From Phytophthora hibernalis (lineage: Eukaryota > Oomycota > Peronosporomycetes > Peronosporales > Peronosporaceae): a DNA stretch of 64,000 nt. The notes beneath the pieces are model-generated. The model had not been told where the DNA came from. It saw nothing but the letters and a program-made list of their open reading frames with translations, and searched no databases. The stretch lies in assembly GCA_012656075.1 (NCBI GenBank), contig JAAKBF010000396.1, forward strand, positions 62,001 to 126,000, written 5' to 3'. The position numbers and the translations under genes were made by a program. Positions 1 to 11,785 of this stretch are shown here, piece after piece; position 1 is the first letter of the stretch, and the number at the start of each line of letters is the position of its first letter.

Positions 1-3000
1 GTTTGTACTCGAGCAGAAGCTGCTTGCCAAACGTGAGTCCTTGTGACTGCGTCTTGGAGAACAGAAATTTTTCACGTTCACGGGTAAAGCGTCGACGTCC
101 GAGAAGGCCTCGAAACACACGTTGGATGTTCATGGCTGCGTTGCGTTGCAGTCGTTGCTTGGACATCTTCCTCCATGCAACATAGCGTCGCATGAGCTGC
201 TGAATTCTCACAGCAGCTTGGCGAATTTGAAGTCGTCGACGCGTCACTGAACTCCGTGCAAGCCAGCCTCGAGCAATTCTTTGGATGTCGAGAGCTGACA
301 AGTACTCCAGCATGCGTTCCTTGTACGAGGTCCTTCCCAATTTGCCGCGCCAGTGACGCTGGAGTAACCGAGCCGCCCAATCTTCACGTTTGAGTCCTTT
401 GTAGCGCCTACGAGCTACACGAGCACGCCACATACGCTGAAGGTTGATGGCACAGCGTTCACAGTGTATTCGATGTGTCAATGTACGGGCGTAGAAAGCT
501 CGAAAAGCACGCTGGATGACGCGTGCCATGGCAGCCATGCGCTGCAGTCGTTTCTGGTTGCGGCGTACTCTCCAGCCCATGTACTCCTTCACCTCCGGCA
601 GAAGTGGGTAGATTTTGCTGCCAGCGCCAGGCTGGTACACTACGTTAGTGCTGATACGCTCGAACGCAGGTGTGGTGGGGTCCCAGGTTGTAAGTGAAAT
701 GAGCTTGGATGACTTCGATGCTCCATGCTGCTTCGAACTCGAGTGAGTGTCGGCTGGGACAGCGGTTTGGGTCTTGTTCGCTGCCCCAGAAGGCCCAACA
801 GTAGCTTGCTGAGCTATTTGCTGTTGATGGAGACGCCACATTGCATCACCTAATGGCTTGTGATTGCTTGATTGAGTAGACGCACCCACACCAATGGAAG
901 AAGCAGGAACGGTGTCCTTCACCGTCGTCAACACGCGATCTATGAAGGCATCTTCAAAGTTCCGATGCGGTTTGCTATTCTTCCTGCTTTGGTTGTCTGG
1001 AGGACCGTGTTGCGGTTGTTCATCTTCACACCTAGATTTATGCTTCCTAGATGACAGTTTTTGCGACTTTCGGGTTGTGTCATGGGGACGTCGTTGAGCT
1101 CGTGAAAACCAGAGACAAGTTGTTCAAGTAGCACAAGAACGTCCTGTTTGCATTCTTGCAAAGCCTCATGACCTCCTGGCAGCCAGATTACACAGCTTGG
1201 ACGCTTGTTACGCCCTGCTGAATGCTGCTGCTGCTGAGACTTCACTCTTCGGTGACGCAGTACTTTGCCGACTGAATCGACGAGCTCCAGATTGGCTAGA
1301 GCCAAGATTGTTTCGGCATGACCTCCAGCATCTACCAACGCATCCTGCACGGAGCAAATCGATATCAATGGAACTCGCAGTCGTCTAAGGTCTGTTCGAA
1401 GGTCGTGATGTGCCAATGCACCAAGCGTAAGTGCCTGTCTGCCTTCAAGTGTGATGGGGTTCAGCACCGCTGTATAAAGATTGAGTGCTAGCGGCGTGGA
1501 AACCCGCGCGAGGTATGAAGCTGAGAAGAGAAAGCGCGCGTGGAAGTACACCGGGAGATCTGGTCGTGACTCGGGAGTGCAAGCTAGCACCTTGGCACTG
1601 TCATGCAAGAACTGTGCTAGCTGTGCATCAACATGGGCGAAACTATTTAGCAGCACGAGTGAACGGGTATTGACGTCTCGTGGCTGAGGCGAGCAACAGA
1701 AACTCATAGAAATATTGCCGCCGTTGCCAATGCCAACGAGATGGTACGGCTTGTCACGCAGCAACCGCTCGCTTCCTGAAGCCCCTGTCACATGCCCAAG
1801 CAGCGCAGTCAAGCACGCCGCGTGATATGTATTATGCAGTAGAGTGCCTCTCCGCCACGCTGTGTTAGCTTGACCCGGATAATTCCATACCAAAACTTGT
1901 ACGCGACCACGATACCGTGCTACAAGCGGGTGAAGTAAAATCTGCAAGCGCTCCCACGTGTCGAAAATGTCTTGCACTATCACCAGGTTGAAGAAGGCTT
2001 CGTTCGGGTCCGTGGGGTCAATTATCTTGTCAACAACACTTGTTCGAGAACCGCCCATAACACAAAAAGGAATTGCAGTCTCGGCGTCCATCTGGAAAAC
2101 GCCATGAACATAGTCATCGCGAGCATCCATTTCGGCAAGACCTGGCATGGCTAGTGAGTGCGATGCCTGAAGCCGGCGTCGACGCCTTCGTTGCCGGGCC
2201 TGTTGGTCATTTTTGGCTTTCGCAAGAGCTACCGTAGCTGCGTGCACTTCCCCGTCTCCTTGTTGTTTCGCAGATGGTGAATGCCTTTCGCGGGACAAAA
2301 CTTGCCTGACACGGAGTGCCGCCTGTAGAGTTTGTTGGAGCGCTTCGATGCTAATTGGTTTCCCAATGCAGCCATCCATCCCGCTGTCCTTGTAAAGCTG
2401 CAGATCATCGGGTGCAGTTTGTGAGCTCACACACAGGATGGTAGTGGAGTTGGTGGAGTTAGCTTTGAGTCTGCGTTTGAATTGAGCCTGTCGCAACAAC
2501 CGAGAGAACTCCAATCCAGACATGTCGCCTCCTTCCATCTCCCGCTCGAGAAGAATCACATCGTAGTCGAAATCTTGGGCTGCACGCAAAGCTTGTAGGC
2601 CGTCAGTCATGCTTTCGACCTCGAACTCTACCATGGACGAAGTTAAAGTTTGAAGCATCCGGTGCAAGTCGTCTAGCACGGTTGTGTCTGAAGAAACCAT
2701 CAGTATAGTCGCCGGTCCTATAGATGCACTGGAGCGTTTAGTTCCCGTTCCTCCCCGAAAGAGTCGACCTTCCTCTAGCGACGGTGCCTCAATTCGTTTG
2801 GTCACGCCGCGCAGGTAGTTGTCCATTCCCACAAAGTTGTCGTTATTGCGAAGTAGGTGCTTTTGTTGGTGAGCTGGCGATTTGGTGGCCTTCGACAAAG
2901 CCGTATTATTCTCAGGGCTCTGCAGTGACGGCATGCTAGCTGCATGTTTGCTGCCATTTTGCAATCGGATCGACTTCTCACTTTCTGCTTTAGGCAAACT

Positions 3001-3930
3001 GGCAGTACTTCTTGCACTGTTGCTGTTGTTTGCTAAAACAGGTAAAGAGGTAGAGCCCTCCACACCTTCAGCGGTGCTTTCCGTGGCAGTCGACTCTGCT
3101 ACGTGTGTTAAATCCTTTTGCGTTGAATCATCGAGATGCTTGCGCAGGAGAATTGCCTCTTTCTTGCGGACCTCTCGCGCTACACGTTCCTCCCACTTCT
3201 CTTCTATGGAAACGCGTTTTCGGTCAATTTGTTTCTGTTTCCTCTTTAGCTGCTGCTGTTTTTGCTGTGCGAGCGTGTTCGCGTCCTCCACCGGACCTGC
3301 TGCCATCTGCCGCGCCAGATCAAGCAGTGCGTACACAGCGTAGCAATCGCCACACACTCTCACTTGACGGTAGTAATTTGCTACACCGTCCATTTCTCCG
3401 TACACGCGCGACCGTGAGTTTTCACGTAGCTCCTGCGACAATGTGCTATCGAGTAGGTGCGATTGTCGCCGTCGTCCTGGCTTGGTCGGTGATCTTGAAG
3501 CGTCCCCACTGGGCTGCAGATGAGATGCAGCCTGCGTCGCCTCTTGCAGATGTTCTCTGTTGCCTCTGCCCATCGCGATGGACTTGTAAGTGATGACACG
3601 TAGTTCTCCGCTTTCAACGTGTTTTCCGTCGATACTCTTGCCCGCCGTCTGCGCGACTTCCATGGCCGCGACCAGGCGACTGACATTGGCGTCTCCGAGT
3701 GCTCGCAGCTCCTCCTTCGTGAACAGAAGCGATAGCGCCGATGCAGCTGATGCTTGAGGTGGTGGCGCTGCAGCTCGTCGTGTACCAGCTCGATGTGAGC
3801 TCACAGGATCCGCCTGGCTCAGCTGCAACGCGAAGCCGCAAAAGTCTCCGCTGCATTTGAACGGAGTCGGGAAGGAGCGGCCTCTCGTCGAGGAAGCATC
3901 CGCCCTGTTGGCCAGCAGCGTTGGCGGCAT
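1..3930 (-). CDS. Fusion protein: degenerate response-regulator receiver + degenerate alpha/beta hydrolase + IQ motifs (3' end outside window)
   Basis: Starts at the ATG at 3930 and stays open for 996 codons to 940. Residues 215-265 are a charged, probably helical stretch. Residues ~405-540 look like a CheY-type receiver, with Glu462 where the phospho-accepting Asp belongs and the switch Ser502/503 and Lys524 (GKP) kept. Residues ~630-940 form an alpha/beta-hydrolase fold. Its nucleophile elbow reads G-I-G-N-G (733-737), so Gly735 replaces the catalytic Ser, while candidate Asp863 and His921 remain. A second frame, open from 996 to the left edge, encodes about six IQ-type calmodulin-binding motifs (for example IQRAFRAFYAR near 500 and IQRVFRGLLGRRRF near 100). 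A 113-bp GT..AG intron at 997-1109 would join the two in frame. That donor (GTTTTC) is weak, so a separate IQ gene or a sequencing error remains possible. Probable role: a non-enzymatic, calmodulin-linked scaffold (inferred). Confidence 0.7.
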
Positions 3931-4088
3931 GGAAATCCGCGCTACGGCAATGCATAACTCAAATTTGGCCGCCTATCTGTGTGTACTGAAATAGATCGGC
4001 AGTTGATGTCCGTTCGGGGCGAAGGGACACGAACGCTGATTGGCTGATCGTGACGTTTGTGTAGCCATTCCGGTGATTGGCAAGTAAG
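3931..4088. promoter_or_regulatory. Short shared promoter region between divergent genes
   Basis: Only 158 bases separate the start codons of the minus-strand fusion gene and the plus-strand pseudouridine synthase gene. On the minus strand a CCAAATTTGAG stretch about 25-35 bases upstream of the ATG partly resembles the CAWTTT core of oomycete initiators. No convincing initiator was seen for the plus strand. A shared bidirectional promoter is inferred from spacing alone. Confidence 0.4.
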
Positions 4089-4973
4089 ATGAGTGGCCAC
4101 CAGCGTCTTAACATACCGCCCAGCGCCTTCCTGCGCGTGGACGCCGCTGGCCCGTGGATCCGTCGGCGTTCCGTGGTGGAATATGACGGCGCCGACTACT
4201 GCGGGTTCCAGGCGCAGGACCAGCCTGGAACGATGAGAACGGTGCAAGAAACCATCGAGGACGCTCTGAGTCGAACGACGGGCGAGATGCCGCTGCCTCG
4301 ACTGCGCTTCGCCTCGCGTACGGATACGGGCGTGCATGCTATTGGGCAAGTGATTGTGTTTACTAGTCGTTGCGTTGAGTCCGACCGCATCTTCCGCAAT
4401 GCTCTCAACACGCGTCTGCCCAAGGACGTCTTGTGTCGCTCAATGGTTACTATGACTGAGGCCGAGGCCGACTTCGATCCGTGTGCTGACGCCGAATGTA
4501 AGCGCTACCAATACGATCTCATCGCGGGAGGGTTGCGACCTGTGGCACACCGTCGAAATGTGTGGCACGTGCGCAAGCCGCTGGATGTGGGAAAAATGCA
4601 GGCAGCAGTGGAGCAGTTGATGGCACCGCCCACGACCAAAGATTTTTCCTCTTTCACACCTCAGAAGCCTGTGGATGGAACTCGAGGCAACGTCTGCACA
4701 GTCTCAACTATCGAACTTCACGCTGAGAAATTGGACGATCGAGGAGATGCCCAGTATGAAGACGATGTCGCCACGAGGATACGGCTGGTCTTCGAAGGCA
4801 ACCGGTTCAGGTACAAGATGGTGCGGAACTTGGTGGGCACGATCGTGGATGTCGGTCTGGGTAGACTCGGTCCGGACGATATCCCAGTGATCTTGGCGGC
4901 CAAGAATCGTGGGAAAGCGGGGCAGGGTGCGCCACCTCAAGGACTCACGCTCGTTTGGATCAAGTACGACTAA
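4089..4973 (+). CDS. tRNA pseudouridine synthase, TruA family
   Basis: Encodes 294 residues from the ATG at 4089, an uninterrupted single exon. The catalytic motif R-T-D-T-G-V-H-A is present with the nucleophilic Asp at residue 79, following an N-terminal strand with the V-E-Y-D-G-x-x-Y-x-G-F-Q motif typical of TruA. Further family marks are C-K-R-Y-Q-Y-D in the middle and F-R-Y-K-M-V-R-N-L-V-G near the C-terminus. TruA enzymes convert uridine to pseudouridine in the anticodon arm (positions 38-40 in bacteria; Pus3-like enzymes 38/39 in eukaryotes). The length suits a bacterial-type TruA better than the longer eukaryotic Pus1/Pus3 forms, so an organellar or bacterial-like origin is possible. 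An in-frame TTG twelve bases upstream is ignored because eukaryotic initiation favours the ATG. No targeting peptide is obvious. Confidence 0.92.
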   Translation: MSGHQRLNIPPSAFLRVDAAGPWIRRRSVVEYDGADYCGFQAQDQPGTMRTVQETIEDALSRTTGEMPLPRLRFASRTDTGVHAIGQVIVFTSRCVESDRIFRNALNTRLPKDVLCRSMVTMTEAEADFDPCADAECKRYQYDLIAGGLRPVAHRRNVWHVRKPLDVGKMQAAVEQLMAPPTTKDFSSFTPQKPVDGTRGNVCTVSTIELHAEKLDDRGDAQYEDDVATRIRLVFEGNRFRYKMVRNLVGTIVDVGLGRLGPDDIPVILAAKNRGKAGQGAPPQGLTLVWIKYD

Positions 4974-5051
4974 CTCGAAACTTTGAAGACCATGTATGCA
5001 TTTTGTTAGAAGTACTGTTGCACATGCTTCTCCCTCCCTGTTTGTATATCG

Positions 5052-8000
5052 TTACAATTCATACCACTTTTTGTTGGCGTTTTTGTCGTTGAAAGCTTTC
5101 ATCGTCTGATAAAAGTCCTCGGATGTCTTCTTCATTTGCTCCGTCTTGAGCCCCAGGTCATTCAGCTTCTCCCCGCGCTCCGCGAGCCGCTATCATTAAA
5201 ATGCACACAGTTAGTGACGGATCGGTTATCGCACACAGCACACAAAATACCTGCTGCGCCTGCATGAGTGCGTCCTTGGTTGCGTTTAATCCCGTCTCGG
5301 TCTTTGCCGTGCTACTTTCGGCATCCTTATCAGGAGAAGTTCGATCCCCATCAGCCGCTTGCGCTCGTCCTCCTCAGTAGAGAACTGAAAAATCTTGTTC
5401 AAGTCCGTGGCCTCTTGAGTGACGCTGAGAACCAACTTTTGAACATTTTGCCAGCATCTGCAGCGATGCCTCGCTTTTTGCCACTATCCGTTGCTGAAGG
5501 TGACTGCGCTTGGTCAAAGATGGCCACACGCTCAGGGAGGTGTAATCTCGTCTTGATCGACATTCGTTCGAGCATAGCACTTTCCATCGCCGTCGACTCA
5601 GCGAATAGTGAAAAGCGCTCCATCTCACCGAAAGAGTTGGCAACCACAAGCTCCCCACCATACGAAATATTTGATAAGATACCATCGACTAGGCCGCTAC
5701 GACCCAGTCCAAACCCGAAATTGCTGAAGTCGGTCTCCCAGATAGGCTTTAACGACAGAAGTGAGAGGATATACACGCGGTTACTCTGGTCGATAGCGGC
5801 AAGGCAATTTTCGACGCCCTCGCCCACCGGTACCCGAACAACCGAAGTGACAAGGACAGTTCCTTGCAGCTCAATACTTGCTAGAGGTTGCGCTGGAATT
5901 TCCTTTGGACCCATCGCCATCTCTGCCGCTCGGGGCACTGTTGCCTGCACGACGTGAATTGCCTTGCCACACGTGCATACAAGGAAGCGTGGTCGTTCAA
6001 TCTCTGCAACGCTCTTTGCTCCGACAGTCAGACAGCCAGAAGTTCCAGTTTCGCAATCATCAACTGATAACCCCAGAGCCTGAAACCCCTCAGCAAAAAC
6101 TAGCACTCTGTCACGTTCGCAAAGCTTTTCAAGCACATTGCATACCAAATCTCGGCTCAGCGATGTCACATCCACTCCATTGATCGTAGTGAGCGTGTGA
6201 CCTGCGTGAATCCCTTTAGATGCAAGCAAGGCAGCAGTGCTGCTGTCTTCAGCGAAACCCTTCACGACGGCATGTTGCTCCACTTCCATGAAGAGGTGCA
6301 ATCCCAGTGACCCAGGAGGAACAAAAGCTAAGATGACATTACTTTGTTCCCAACCTAGTGTTTTGGCTGCACTTGATTCAGTGGCGACAGTCTTCGACTG
6401 CATGTTCGCTACTTCCATCACAATTTGCTGAGTGAAATCAAAGTCAGCGCTTGGCACGTAACCGACATCTGCCTTCTCTCCATCTTGTGTATGTTCGGAC
6501 TTCATCATATCTGAGGAGGTTGCAGCAGTAGTAGAAGCTGTCTCGCTCTGAGTGTCGGCTACGCTTAGATCTTGATCTTTCTCGACCCACTCACGTCCCA
6601 GAACCTCGATACGTTTACCATTGCCGTCTACCATGATAACAGACGACAAACCTGTGGTCTTCTGGATCCACCAGCGTTTCTCCCATCTTTGTAGCGGACT
6701 GCACATGGTACATTTCTAATTTTCCGCTACCGCGCCCGATAAACAGCACGGGGATCACTTCGCGATGCTGAATCACGTTTATACGACTTGTATCACCGCC
6801 ATATACGCTTGGTCTACCTGGTGACCCTTTACCTCCACTTCTGCTGCTTTCAGGCAGAGACGAGAGTGGAGAAGAACCACTTCCTGGAATTTCAGTTGTT
6901 TGCACAAGCTCACTCATAAGCAACGAGTCGACGGACATGGATTCGTCGCAAGCTGGGGCGATGTCACAAACCAGTAGCTGGAAAGACTGTGTTTTTATCT
7001 CGACGAGTGACACCATACCCGCTGCATCGGCAATAGCCACATACCCGTACGACGAGGATAGCACCAACTTCAAGATGGACTCCGAGTGCACATGAATGGA
7101 GAACAGCGTGCGGAAGCCGACGACTTCTTCTTGGCCTGCTCCTTGTATTGACTGATCAGCAGTCGGGGCAGTCGAATCATCGGGCAATTGCTTCTCCTCT
7201 TGGACGGGAATGTTTTCTCCAGTTGGATTGGCTTTGACTTGTTGCCCAACGGATGCAGTTTCGCGCAACTTTAACTGGTCAAACTCCAACACAACGATTT
7301 CGCCGGACGTGAAACCTGCAACGAGAGTGCGTGAGTCGGCACAAAATTCCAAGCACGTTATCTCTGAGTTAACAGGAGCAGGGGACATTTGTAGCGGCAC
7401 ATCTACAACATGAAGAAGGCGAATAGCTCCCTTACTCGCGCGGTCCCCTGCTGCTTGTGCTTCCCAAAACAATACCAATCCATTTGAGTGGCCAGATACC
7501 AGCATCATGCTGTTTGGCGCAATACCAGTTTCGCTGCCCACTGCGCCACTTGTTGCAAGGAACCCCTCAGCATCGGTTCAAGCACGCTACCACCATTGAT
7601 AGGCCACTCAAAATCGCCACTTTCACATAAACGGAATATCGGGTTGTATTTCGCTTGATTCCAGGTCGAGAACAGGTTATCCTGCAAAGCGCTGTCAGAG
7701 TGGGACATATTCACAAGTGCAAATGTCTTGAGAGGGCTCAGCTGTAGCAGCGGTGGAATAACTGCAGGTTCGGGCAGTCGCTCAAGCCGCCACTCCCATT
7801 CTTCTTTGTCACTGTCGCACAACTTAACGAAGCAGGGTAAACACTGCACGCTCACGGTTGGTAGACAGCCATCCAGTGGATTTCCAGAGAGTAAGATCAG
7901 CGACAAGGGCGCAATTTTCTCGCAGTAGTCCACCTGATCCTGTGCGCTCTCGAAAGCCGCGATTTCTGCCTGGTTGGTTGATTTGATCATGTCGACAAGC

Positions 8001-9073
8001 CACGTAAATTTCTCCGCTTTGAATAAGTCCGTCAGTGTGTCGTCACTACTGCGTCCGTCACTCGGTGGATAAATAATTGTGAGTAAATTCGACTCACTGG
8101 GGCCAGGGCGACCTCCAGAAAACACAAGAGCGCCGGGGAGCGCGGCATGTCTGGACGTCGGCGCCGCGCACACCCACTTGATCTGCTTCACAGGCGTGGT
8201 CTGATCTCCTTGTGCTGTCACACATCGGTACAGCCCGTGAGCTTTGTCCGTGCGAAAGACAGCAAAGCCTCCGTTTTTGTATCCAGCCACGAATCGTTTG
8301 CCGCTCGAGTGCCACGAAAGACACTGCGGTGAGTTACAGACAACTTCTCCGTCTGAAGTCTCGGAGGACTGCGGAGACGCCAACTTGTGCGTCTTCCCCG
8401 AGAGCGAGAACTCTCTCATCACTTTGCGCTTGGCAAAGTCCCACAGCAGCACTGCAGGACACGTGTCGTAGGCAAACAGCAGCAGGTTGGCGTCTCTCGG
8501 GTGGACGGCCATGGTCGTGACGCCCTCAGCATTGGAGACCGTGAGATCTTGTGGCTTGATGACGTACATGCTGACTCGACCTGTTTCCTCGTGCACCACG
8601 TGGACGTGTCCATCGTCTGTAGCTACAAAGAAGAAGGGAAAGTTACTGTAACTTATAGTCTCTAGAGTCGTGATGATGCTCGAGGTCCAATTGTCCGAAA
8701 CGCAGCAGATTGCAGCGCCTGAGGCCAAGTCGAACACGCGCATGGAGCTGTCCGAGTAGCAGGCGACGAGTCTCTGGCGCGCAGTGAAGCGCAAGTGGGT
8801 CACACCTACTGCTAAGTGCGACGAGGACTCCGGACCTTCCAGTAGAACCTCCACGCCTTGAGCACCGAAGAGTTTGACGCCTCCAGAGGATGTCCCGACT
8901 GCTAGGAGGCCTTGTAATCCACAGAAGGCCAGCACTTGGGCGTCGCTCGGCACGCCGTGGTGCGCTGTTGCATGTAGAGAGAAGAGCGACGGGTGCAACG
9001 CGCTGGGACGCGACAGCAGCGCGTCAAGCGCTAACTGCGACGCGGACGTCGAGCGGCTCGCCTTGTTCCCCAT
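5052..9073 (-). CDS. Tomosyn/Lgl-type protein: WD40 propellers, PDZ-like insert, C-terminal R-SNARE (reading frame interrupted)
   Basis: Starts at the ATG at 9073. The first 522 codons (to 7505) and the next two open stretches (7541-6615, 6706-5399) carry WD40-type repeats of the Lgl/tomosyn family, which regulates vesicle fusion by binding syntaxin-type SNAREs. The last exon (5052-5189) ends in the tomosyn-like tail K-K-W-Y-E-L. It forms an R-SNARE coil with A-E-R-G-E-K-L, whose Arg aligns with the zero-layer Arg of VAMP2. A clean 61-bp GT..AG intron lies at 5190-5250. A PDZ-like domain sits at about 6340-6089 (G-S-L-G-L-H-L; G-I-H-A-G-H-T-L-T-T-I-N-G-V-D-V). The N-terminus M-G-N-K-A-S fits an N-myristoylation signal, and no transmembrane segment follows the SNARE, as in animal tomosyn. 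The frame changes near 7555-7575 (next to a CCCC run), 6658-6672, 5410-5450 and 5330-5365 without plausible introns, so either assembly errors or a decaying gene. Confidence 0.8.
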
Positions 9074-9509
9074 GATTGAGGCGACTTGTCGGAACCTTTG
9101 TTGAAGTGACTTGAGCCTATAATTCGGGGAATGGATATATTCGAGTAAGTACGATAGTTGTTAGTACTGTAGAACCCTTTTTGCTGTTGATGAGGCGTGG
9201 AGGTACTACAAGTACTACTACTTAGAGACCACTTCGACCTTTTCGAAACTAATACGACTGTTGTAGTTTTCTTCTACTATATTCTCGTTCAGGGATAGGC
9301 ATTTATTTACAAAGTAATATCAAATGGTTGCAGTTCAGCTGCTATATTTTAGAAAACCCTGCTGGCAAATGTCTTTCAATAGACCTTTTGGAAAAAGTTG
9401 TTTCCTGGTATTTATAACCATGAGCAACTTCTGGCTGGCCCAAGGCAAAACAGTACCTGGCTTCAAGAAAGCACACGTGCAAGTCAACGTCTCGTGAATA
9501 CCCATCGCA
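9074..9509. other. Intergenic, divergent promoters
   Basis: This AT-richer 436-base gap lies between the divergent tomosyn-like and membrane-protein genes. It probably holds both promoters. No convincing oomycete initiator, repeat or RNA gene was seen. Confidence 0.5.
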
Positions 9510-11785
9510 ATGGAGAGAGATAGTGATGTCGTTGATGATGGAGATACCGTCGAGACGGAAATCGGTCTCCGCACCAAAAGGGTGGACCTGAGCTCGACGC
9601 ATCGTGCGATTTTCTCCGTTTGCGGTCGACTGCGTCAACTCGCACTTTTCTCTATCGGCGCCATGGGACTGTGGCCGTTAGCCCTGCAAGTCATACTTGT
9701 TCCCGAAAGCGTCTTTGGTGATGGACACGGAGACCGGTACGAGCAGCTCTCGTATTTCGCCCTCGAGAGTGATCACTATCAAGTTCTTGAGCCTCGCAAA
9801 GTGGACTGTGGAGATCTCCAATCGATGCTGTTTGGCGGAAAGACGCCCATCCCGACGACAGACCTCGTGCGTGCATTGCCCCAGACAACGTTTGAGAACA
9901 TTCGCTCACTCGTGGTGAACCAGACGACCGGAGACAGCATCACGAAACTCTCGGTGAACACGGGCATCCTTGGCCTCTCGACAGATAACAGCGTGTGCTT
10001 TGGTGGCGTGGACGACGAAGGTGCTGTACAGATCGAAGCTTTGCTCAGCGCAAAGGACGCTCCAGCATTCGGTGTGGATGCTTCATGCCTACAGAGCACC
10101 GCCTCACACATGCGTCTTCGTCTCCAGTCCACCGAATTCTTCGTCCCTGATACCATGGGGAGCTCAACCCGTCTCGCAAACCAGGCGCCATGCTGATCGT
10201 GTCACTCGTTGGTGCAGATCTCAATCCCGTGGAGAGCTCGTGCTACGACGCAACTCGTAAAACCCGCTATGCAGTGACCGAAAATGAATCTGAGTACCGT
10301 CGTCTTGTAACCACATACTCGAAGCATTTGCTGGTGCCGCAGACTTGTGCAGAGTTCACTCTGTTTGGTGGACAGCGAGACGTATTCGGTTGTGCGTACT
10401 CGGCATTTGGCACATCAGGCGCTGTGGCCGATCTGAACTCGGACGGAGAACAGCGTACCTACTCATTTCCAGCGCCGTGGCGGATGATCCAGTGTAGCAT
10501 GTCCGGTGAGTGCAGTTCACTGCTGTTCACCCAGTTATGGCTATCCGAGTGGACAGTGGAGGAAACGGCGTCCGGTGTTGTTTTACGACACAACTTCGTG
10601 AACCACAAGGTGAACGAAGTAACCGTAGACAGCACGTTCAGTATTCGACTGTTGATCAGTCTGCAGATCTTGGCGTTGGTCGTCACAGCGTACTTGACGA
10701 GTGTGCGCGGGTGGCACAAGTGTCAGTGCGCTTTCGGTTCTCCTTGGGCAACGATGATTAACGCGACAACCTCATGCACGATTGCCAAAGTGGTACGCAG
10801 TAGCTACAATTTCATTCTAGTCGCTCAAATGGTTTTGAGCATGATGCAGTGGCGAAAGCAGCTGACTATCGACTTGCTGGTCGGAGCCGATACGAATCAA
10901 GCGGTGCTTCGTGCGTTTGGATGTGGCACACTAGTGGTGGTGTTGGCAATCAACCTCGTTTTCGCTCGTGCGGGTGATCTGAAGATGCAAGAGATGGAGC
11001 CTAGTTTTGCGCACGTAGTTGGATTCCTCACGTCCGTCATAATGTTTTTGATCAGCAGGTCGAAATCGGTGTCTGTGTCGACACGAGCTTTGTTGGCAAA
11101 GGGTATGCACTCTGTGTCGGCGAGTGATGTCACCAAGTACTCGGGTTGTCGTGGCTCATCTGTGTGCGCCATGGAGGCGTCACTTGGCATGTACACGGTC
11201 ATTCTTGTCGTCATTATCGGCGCAGCGGCGTTTATTGGGATGACAGCTCATACCATGTTGCAAGCCGCAATTCGCACAGGACCTAAGGTCGGAATAAGCA
11301 CTGCTTATCATGCCGGAGATTCAAAACGTGTGCCGTCTTCGCTGATTAACTCGTTTACTAGATTCCTCGACGATCGATCACGCAGCATTGCATTGTACGA
11401 CTGCAGCACAGAGGTTTACGTTCAGGCACCTGGGGGCATTTTACTCTCAACGCGTGCGCAATTGGAAGCGTGTGGGTTCGTTTTGGCGTCGTCGATTCTC
11501 TTTCGATATCGAGACCTACCGCTCTTCTTCGTTGCACGCGTTCTGCCGATGCAAGTGCTCAACTTTTTCAATCTCACCGTGACGACGTATGAGCTCATCC
11601 ACTCTAGCCAGATGCTGAATGGTGTTCCAGTCGAGCTCGTTGCGGACCAGGTGATTCACACGCACTGGTCCAAGCTCAAAGGTGCGCGCTTGGATTGGAT
11701 GGAGGGTTATTTCGGGGAGATGGCAATACTTCATATCCATCATCTGCATCAAGTACATCTATCAGAAGGCAGTCCGTTCAAATGA
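9510..11785 (+). CDS. Multi-pass membrane protein, function unknown (one frameshift)
   Basis: Starts at the ATG at 9510. The first open part (to 10196) has one hydrophobic segment at residues ~43-65, then a long, probably extracytoplasmic region with several Cys and N-x-T sites. The second part (to 11785) continues that region and then shows about five hydrophobic spans (for example around L-L-I-S-L-Q-I-L-A-L-V-V-T-A-Y and M-Y-T-V-I-L-V-V-I-I-G-A-A-A-F), ending in a hydrophilic tail. The frames meet at the GGGG run 10157-10160. Reading past it in the other frame gives a continuous, sensible sequence, so one base is probably lost or gained there and this is one gene of about 755 codons. It resembles large membrane proteins that oomycete genomes carry without known function. 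No enzymatic or transporter motif was recognised. Confidence 0.65.

Noticed and set aside
2882..3343. 153-codon plus-strand frame
   Set aside because: Antisense to the Ser/Lys-rich part of the fusion gene, no domain.
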